From NCBI GenBank assembly GCA_017414535.1, contig JAFQMA010000033.1, forward strand, positions 1 to 42,863: a DNA stretch of 42,863 nt, given 5' to 3'. Within the stretch, counting starts at the first letter, position 1, and every line of letters begins with the position of its first letter. This DNA is from Clostridia bacterium. GTDB lineage: Bacteria > Bacillota > Clostridia > Oscillospirales > SIG627. Under the pieces are notes generated by a model. The model saw only the letters and a program-made list of their open reading frames with translations. It was not told where the DNA came from and searched no databases. Below, piece by piece: positions 39,808-42,863 of the stretch. A program made the translations under genes and the position numbers.

Positions 39808-40449
39808 ATGAAGCAATACGACAACGTTATTATTTTCGATCACCCCCTCATCCGTCATAAGATCGCCATTCTTCGCGATGAGCGCACCAGTATGAAGGAA
39901 TTTCGCGAGTTGGTGGAGGAGATCACCACCCTCATGACCTACGAAAGCCTGAAGGACGGTATCCAGACCACCGAAATTCAGGTAAAGACCCCTTTGGAGA
40001 CCTGTACCCAAACGGTGGTGGCAGATAATTCCGTGGTCATCGTTCCCATCCTCCGTGCCGGCCTCGGCATGGTCAACGGCGTTCACGTTCTGTTCCCCTC
40101 CGCCCGGGTGGGTCACATCGGTATGTACCGTAATGAGGAGACCCTCACTCCGGAGACCTACTATTGCAAGCTTCCCGTCGGTATCGAGGAGAAGGTAGTC
40201 CTTTTGGTGGATCCCATGCTGGCCACGGGCGGCAGTGCCTGCGACGCCATCGATCTTCTGAAAAAGCGTGGCTGCAAGCATATTAAATTCATGGCCATTA
40301 TCGGTGCGCCCGAGGGCGTTTCCAAGGTGGCCGAGGCTCATCCCGATGTGAATATCTACGTTTCCACGTTGGATCGCGAGCTCAACGAGCACGGCTATAT
40401 CTTGCCCGGTCTGGGCGATGCGGGGGACCGCCTCTTCGGAACAAAATAA
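39808..40449 (+). CDS. upp: Uracil phosphoribosyltransferase
   Basis: Salvage enzyme of 213 residues that converts uracil and PRPP to UMP. The PRPP motif is LLVDPMLATGGSA near residue 132 and the uracil-binding C-terminal block is HGYILPGLGDAGDR. Normal length for the family (about 209). It follows uraA by five bases, forming an import-and-salvage operon ended by a bidirectional terminator. Confidence 0.97.
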   Translation: MKQYDNVIIFDHPLIRHKIAILRDERTSMKEFRELVEEITTLMTYESLKDGIQTTEIQVKTPLETCTQTVVADNSVVIVPILRAGLGMVNGVHVLFPSARVGHIGMYRNEETLTPETYYCKLPVGIEEKVVLLVDPMLATGGSACDAIDLLKKRGCKHIKFMAIIGAPEGVSKVAEAHPDVNIYVSTLDRELNEHGYILPGLGDAGDRLFGTK

Positions 40450-40460
40450 CGCGCAAAAGA

Positions 40461-40492
40461 AAAAAAGATCTCGGAAATCCGAGATCTTTTTT
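40461..40492. terminator. Bidirectional terminator between upp and the esterase gene
   Basis: Perfect 15-bp arms (40461-40475 with 40478-40492; core GATCTCGGA), A run and T run on both sides. Confidence 0.93.
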
Positions 40493-40493
40493 A

Positions 40494-41255
40494 TTAAACC
40501 TTAGCAAAGAAATCCAGCATGGGTTGTATCCGGCCTGCCCAGTGGGCCCAGCTGTGTCCGCCTGCACTTTCCTCGTAAACGTGGGGGATGCCCTCCTCCG
40601 CCAAGACGCTGCTGAAGCGACGGCTGTAGTCCAGCATCTTATCCTCCGTGCCGCACCAAAGGTACAGCGCGGGGAAGGGAAGTTCGTTTTTCCTGTTCTC
40701 TCGTACCAAATGGAATAGGTCGTGGCGGGTGCCCTCCAGCTCCGTGGCGTCCTTCTGATGGGGATCGAAGATGGCGCGCCATTCATCGGGGAAGGCGGGT
40801 CTGCCCTTGCGGGTGATATCGAGAGCACCGGACAGGGAGGCGCAGGCACAATAGGCCTCGGGATAGGTCAGAGCCACCTTAACGGCACCGTATCCGCCCA
40901 TGGAAATGCCGGCGATCAGGTTGTTTTCCCTTTTGTCGTCGCCCCGGCGAAAGGTGGAGCGAAACAGAGCGGGTAGCTCCTTTGCCACGTATTCGAAATA
41001 ACGGGAGCCGTACCAGGTATCCGTGTACCAGCTCCTTTCTCCGTCGGGGATCACCACTGCGAGCCCTGCTTTCTCTGCTTGGTGCACAATGGAGGTACCG
41101 TAGAGAAAGGCGTTTCGGTCATCGGTAAGACCGGGCAAAAGATACAGCGTGCGCTGCGGTGAGATATCCTCTGCCTTCTTCTGCGGGATCAGCACCTTCA
41201 CGCTTGCTTGCCGCCCTAAGGAATGGGAGAGAAAATTCAGTTCGGTTACGATCAT
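40494..41255 (-). CDS. Esterase of the alpha/beta hydrolase fold (esterase D/EstA-like)
   Basis: Cytoplasmic serine esterase of 253 residues. The nucleophile S118 is in GISMGGYGA, the oxyanion-loop side is LLPGLTDDRNAFL (39-51), the acid D205 is in CGTEDKM and the histidine H234 is in GGHSWAHW. Relatives hydrolyse acetylated sugars, short acyl esters or S-formylglutathione. Its ATG overlaps the FTR-like gene's stop codon by one base (TAATG), so it is translationally coupled to a thiol-redox pair; the acyl substrate is unknown. Confidence 0.9.
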   Translation of the reverse strand: MIVTELNFLSHSLGRQASVKVLIPQKKAEDISPQRTLYLLPGLTDDRNAFLYGTSIVHQAEKAGLAVVIPDGERSWYTDTWYGSRYFEYVAKELPALFRSTFRRGDDKRENNLIAGISMGGYGAVKVALTYPEAYCACASLSGALDITRKGRPAFPDEWRAIFDPHQKDATELEGTRHDLFHLVRENRKNELPFPALYLWCGTEDKMLDYSRRFSSVLAEEGIPHVYEESAGGHSWAHWAGRIQPMLDFFAKV

Positions 41256-41464
41256 TACGCTTCCTTTTCCTTATAATATAATTGGCAGTGGCAGAAGCCC
41301 TCAAAATCGGGGTCCGCCATTTGCTCTCTGAATTCCTTGCAAATGCATTTGGTCTCCTCCGTGCGGCTTCTGCGGCAGGGGCAATAGCCGCCGCTGGCCT
41401 TCAGCCCCTCGCGGATCATGGCTACCAGCTCTGCGTTTTCGTTCAATCGGATCTTGGCACTCAT
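41255..41464 (-). CDS. Ferredoxin-thioredoxin-reductase catalytic-domain-like protein
   Basis: Small protein of 69 residues with six cysteines in the FTR beta-chain order CPC (C28, C30), CIC (C40, C42) and CHC (C58, C60); the catalytic subunit uses a 4Fe-4S cluster plus a disulfide to pass ferredoxin electrons to thioredoxin. Spacing between motifs is changed from the plant enzyme (9 and 15 residues instead of about 16 and 8), but the order is intact. It overlaps the thioredoxin stop by four bases (ATGA), which supports thioredoxin as partner. The long open frame upstream is antisense-like overlap with trxA and not coding. Confidence 0.88.
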   Translation of the reverse strand: MSAKIRLNENAELVAMIREGLKASGGYCPCRRSRTEETKCICKEFREQMADPDFEGFCHCQLYYKEKEA

Positions 41465-41775
41465 GCACCCAGCTCCTTCAGGATCAGCTCCAGTGCGTCT
41501 CTGGGATAAAGACCCGTCTTCTTTTTCACGATCTCGCCGTTCTTGAAAAAGATCAAAGTGGGAATGGCCTCGATGCCGTAGCGGTCGGCCAGCGCGGGAC
41601 ATTCGTCTACGTTTACCTTCAATACGGTCACGTTTTCCTTCTCGGCGTCCAGTGCCTCCAGTATGGGCGCGATCATGCGGCAGGGGCCGCACCAGCTTGC
41701 CCAAAAGTCCACGAGGGCAATGCCTTTCGTTTCCTGCAGGGTTGCGTCAAAATTTTTTTCATTTAGTTCAAGCAT
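41461..41775 (-). CDS. trxA: Thioredoxin
   Basis: Disulfide reductant of 104 residues with the active site WCGPC (C29, C32) in VDFWASWCGPCRM, the cis-proline loop AIPTLIFF and typical length. GGAGG lies six bases before the ATG at 41775; an alternative ATG at 41793 has no ribosome site. First gene of the trx-FTR-esterase operon. No NADPH-thioredoxin reductase gene is nearby; the FTR-like neighbour may supply electrons. Confidence 0.96.
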   Translation of the reverse strand: MLELNEKNFDATLQETKGIALVDFWASWCGPCRMIAPILEALDAEKENVTVLKVNVDECPALADRYGIEAIPTLIFFKNGEIVKKKTGLYPRDALELILKELGA

Positions 41776-41833
41776 CGTTATTCCTCCGTTCATTTTAACT
41801 TCTTATTATTGGTATGGTAAGGCTCTTACCGTT

Positions 41834-41861
41834 ATTATAACATAATTCCTGAAAAACACAA
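41834..41861 (-). promoter_or_regulatory. Promoter of the trxA operon
   Basis: Minus-strand TTGTGT (41856-41861), 16-base spacer, perfect TATAAT (41834-41839). A small palindrome GGTAAG-GCT-CTTACC (41815-41829) lies in the leader. Confidence 0.65.
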
Positions 41862-41879
41862 GAAAAGGGGTGAATTGTT

Positions 41880-42623
41880 TTGAATAAAAATGAGATTTGC
41901 GTGCAAAATGAAACAAAAACAAAGAAAAGGAAGTGGATCTTCATTTTGCTCATTATCTTGCTGGCCCTTTTTCTGACGTGGATAGGCATCAATGCCTACG
42001 CGCTTCTTACGGCTGAGGATGATATCTACGATCCGGAGGATACTCGTCTCTCGTCCTTTCCCGCCGATGCGATCTTGGTGCTGGGCGCAGGAGTACGTAC
42101 CGACGGAAAGCCATCCATGATGCTGGAGGATCGCCTTCTTACAGCGCTGTCTCTTTATGAGGACGGCCTTTGCGGCACTGTCATCGTCAGCGGGGATCAC
42201 GGCACTGAAGGCTACGATGAGGTCAACGTCATGAAGGACTACCTCGTAGCGCGCGGCATTCCCTCCGAAAGGATCTTTATGGATCACGCGGGCTTTTCCA
42301 CCTACGATTCGTTGTACCGCGCTACCGAGATCTTCGGAGCAAACCGACTCATGATCGTCACGCAGGAATATCACGCGCCCCGTGCTCTCATGATCGCCCG
42401 CCATCTGGATATTGAAAGCGTGGCGGTGGCTGCCCCTATCTTTACCGAGGGCGTCACGGGCTACAGTCGTATGCCCTATTATCAGTTGCGGGAAAGCCTT
42501 GCCCGCTGTAAGGATCTTCTGTTTGCGCTTTTCCGTCCCGAGCCGGCCTATTTAGGCGATCCCATCTCTCTGGCAGGCAGCGGTGACGTGACAAACGATA
42601 GGGAAGAGCAAGCCGCTTTGTAA
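41880..42623 (+). CDS. SanA/YdcF-like DUF218 family membrane protein
   Basis: Protein of 247 residues with a basic N-terminus and one transmembrane helix (about 18-38), followed by a DUF218 domain facing the outside. Conserved parts are DAILVLGAGVRTDGKPS (about 63-79), LEDRLLTAL, VSGDHG, and the AGFSTYDSLYRATEIFG and VTQEYHAPRAL stretches. SanA relatives affect envelope permeability and vancomycin sensitivity; the enzymology is uncertain. The start is a TTG at 41880 with AAGGGG eight to nine bases upstream; no better start is seen. It is divergent from trxA. Confidence 0.9.
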   Translation: MNKNEICVQNETKTKKRKWIFILLIILLALFLTWIGINAYALLTAEDDIYDPEDTRLSSFPADAILVLGAGVRTDGKPSMMLEDRLLTALSLYEDGLCGTVIVSGDHGTEGYDEVNVMKDYLVARGIPSERIFMDHAGFSTYDSLYRATEIFGANRLMIVTQEYHAPRALMIARHLDIESVAVAAPIFTEGVTGYSRMPYYQLRESLARCKDLLFALFRPEPAYLGDPISLAGSGDVTNDREEQAAL

Positions 42624-42660
42624 AAAATGCACAGTGAAAAAAGCCCGAAAGTCCCGCCTG

Positions 42661-42669
42661 TTTGTCGAA
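42661..42669 (+). promoter_or_regulatory. Possible Spo0A box near the right-edge promoters
   Basis: TTTGTCGAA exactly matches the Spo0A box consensus TTTGTCRAA, 33 bases before the first right-edge -35. A nine-base match can occur by chance. Confidence 0.35.
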
Positions 42670-42702
42670 AAAGAAAAAATAGAAAAAATCTGAAAAAAAC
42701 TC

Positions 42703-42731
42703 TTGACAAGGGAGGATGAATTTGGTAAACT
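42703..42731 (+). promoter_or_regulatory. Right-edge promoter P1
   Basis: Perfect TTGACA (42703-42708), 17-base spacer, TAAACT (42726-42731). First of two tandem promoters, probably for a strongly expressed RNA operon beyond the window. Confidence 0.75.
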
Positions 42732-42808
42732 GAAAATCCACCGCCGCGGAGACGCGGGTAGCCGGAGAGAGGGTACGAAAAAACTTCAGGAAAAGTTTTA
42801 AAAAGTAC

Positions 42809-42837
42809 TTGACAAAGGGTACATGGTTGGATATAAT
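42809..42837 (+). promoter_or_regulatory. Right-edge promoter P2 (full consensus)
   Basis: Perfect TTGACA (42809-42814), 17-base spacer, perfect TATAAT (42832-42837). It is followed by a GCTGCC/GGCAGC hairpin at the very edge, as in an rRNA leader. No gene is visible in the remaining bases. Confidence 0.85.
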
Positions 42838-42863
42838 AGATAGGCTGCCGTTTGGGCAGCAGC

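Noticed and set aside
1..42863. CRISPR array near the CARF nuclease
   Set aside because: No regularly spaced direct repeats were seen on either strand, and no cas gene.
1..42863. Mobile elements
   Set aside because: No transposase, integrase, phage gene or long flanking repeats were found; tRNA ends show no attachment-site duplication.

Overview
The window reads as a chromosomal segment of a low-to-mid G+C, spore-forming, anaerobic Gram-positive bacterium, most likely a gut Clostridia (Oscillospirales or Christensenellales-like; a guess from gene content, not a phylogeny). The reasons are: a spoIIGA-sigE sporulation pair, a T-box riboswitch, AGGAGG-type ribosome binding sites before nearly every gene, strong TTGACA/TATAAT promoters, many CD1247/DUF1846/DUF6472/C_GCAxxG-type proteins typical of Clostridia, a glycyl-radical activase and a ferredoxin-thioredoxin-reductase-like protein. 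I see no insertion sequence, prophage, plasmid gene or CRISPR array. Gene density is high, and the only gene-free stretch above 300 bases (35556-36079) holds a promoter pair, a Trp T-box and a 14-codon leader ORF.

Layout. 1-5530 (all minus): 5' part of glutamine synthetase, an orphan glycyl-radical-enzyme activase, an OPA-type MFS transporter with a YjbR-like protein, and a Gfo/Idh/MocA oxidoreductase. 5557-5840: two divergent tRNA-Val genes (CAC and GAC). 5895-10445 (plus): a lipoprotein with four DnaJ-type CxxCxGxG motifs, a duplicated amidohydrolase with one degenerate half, and a zinc-ribbon membrane protein. 10489-11658 (minus): a Card1-like CARF plus PD-(D/E)xK nuclease (DUF1887), with back-to-back promoters to a flavin reductase and a single PAS-domain protein. 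12818-16170: an N-acetylhexosamine-kinase-like protein and an EF-G-like GTPase. 16305-19334: a small cysteine protein followed by proB-proA-proC. 19387-23056 (minus): DUF1846-galE-vanY operon. 23180-24130 (minus): lactate/malate dehydrogenase. 24292-28599 (plus): spoIIGA, sigE, yqeG, M24 peptidase, efp, CD1247-like protein. 28659-30502: C_GCAxxG protein, paired short chromate transporters and a 67-residue unknown. 30556-35555 (minus): a five-gene sugar operon (IclR, DeoC-like aldolase, Zn-dehydrogenase, FGGY kinase, SMP-30). 35684-37321: T-box-controlled stand-alone trpB. 37496-40449: lipoprotein, uracil permease, upp. 40494-41775 (minus): thioredoxin, FTR-like protein, esterase. 41880-42623: SanA/YdcF protein. 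The right edge carries two consensus promoters that look like the head of an rRNA or other strongly expressed operon lying beyond the window.

How genes work together. proBAC is a full glutamate-to-proline pathway. uraA-upp is uracil salvage. spoIIGA-sigE is the mother-cell sigma factor and its processing protease, with a promoter that matches the known Spo0A-type long-spacer design. The IclR operon probably oxidises, phosphorylates and cleaves an unknown sugar or polyol. Thioredoxin and the FTR-like protein suggest ferredoxin-linked thiol reduction. The most interesting candidates for undescribed biology are the stand-alone CARF nuclease opposite a flavin reductase/PAS pair, the DnaJ-zinc-motif lipoprotein beside the duplicated amidohydrolase, and the DeoC/FGGY sugar operon.
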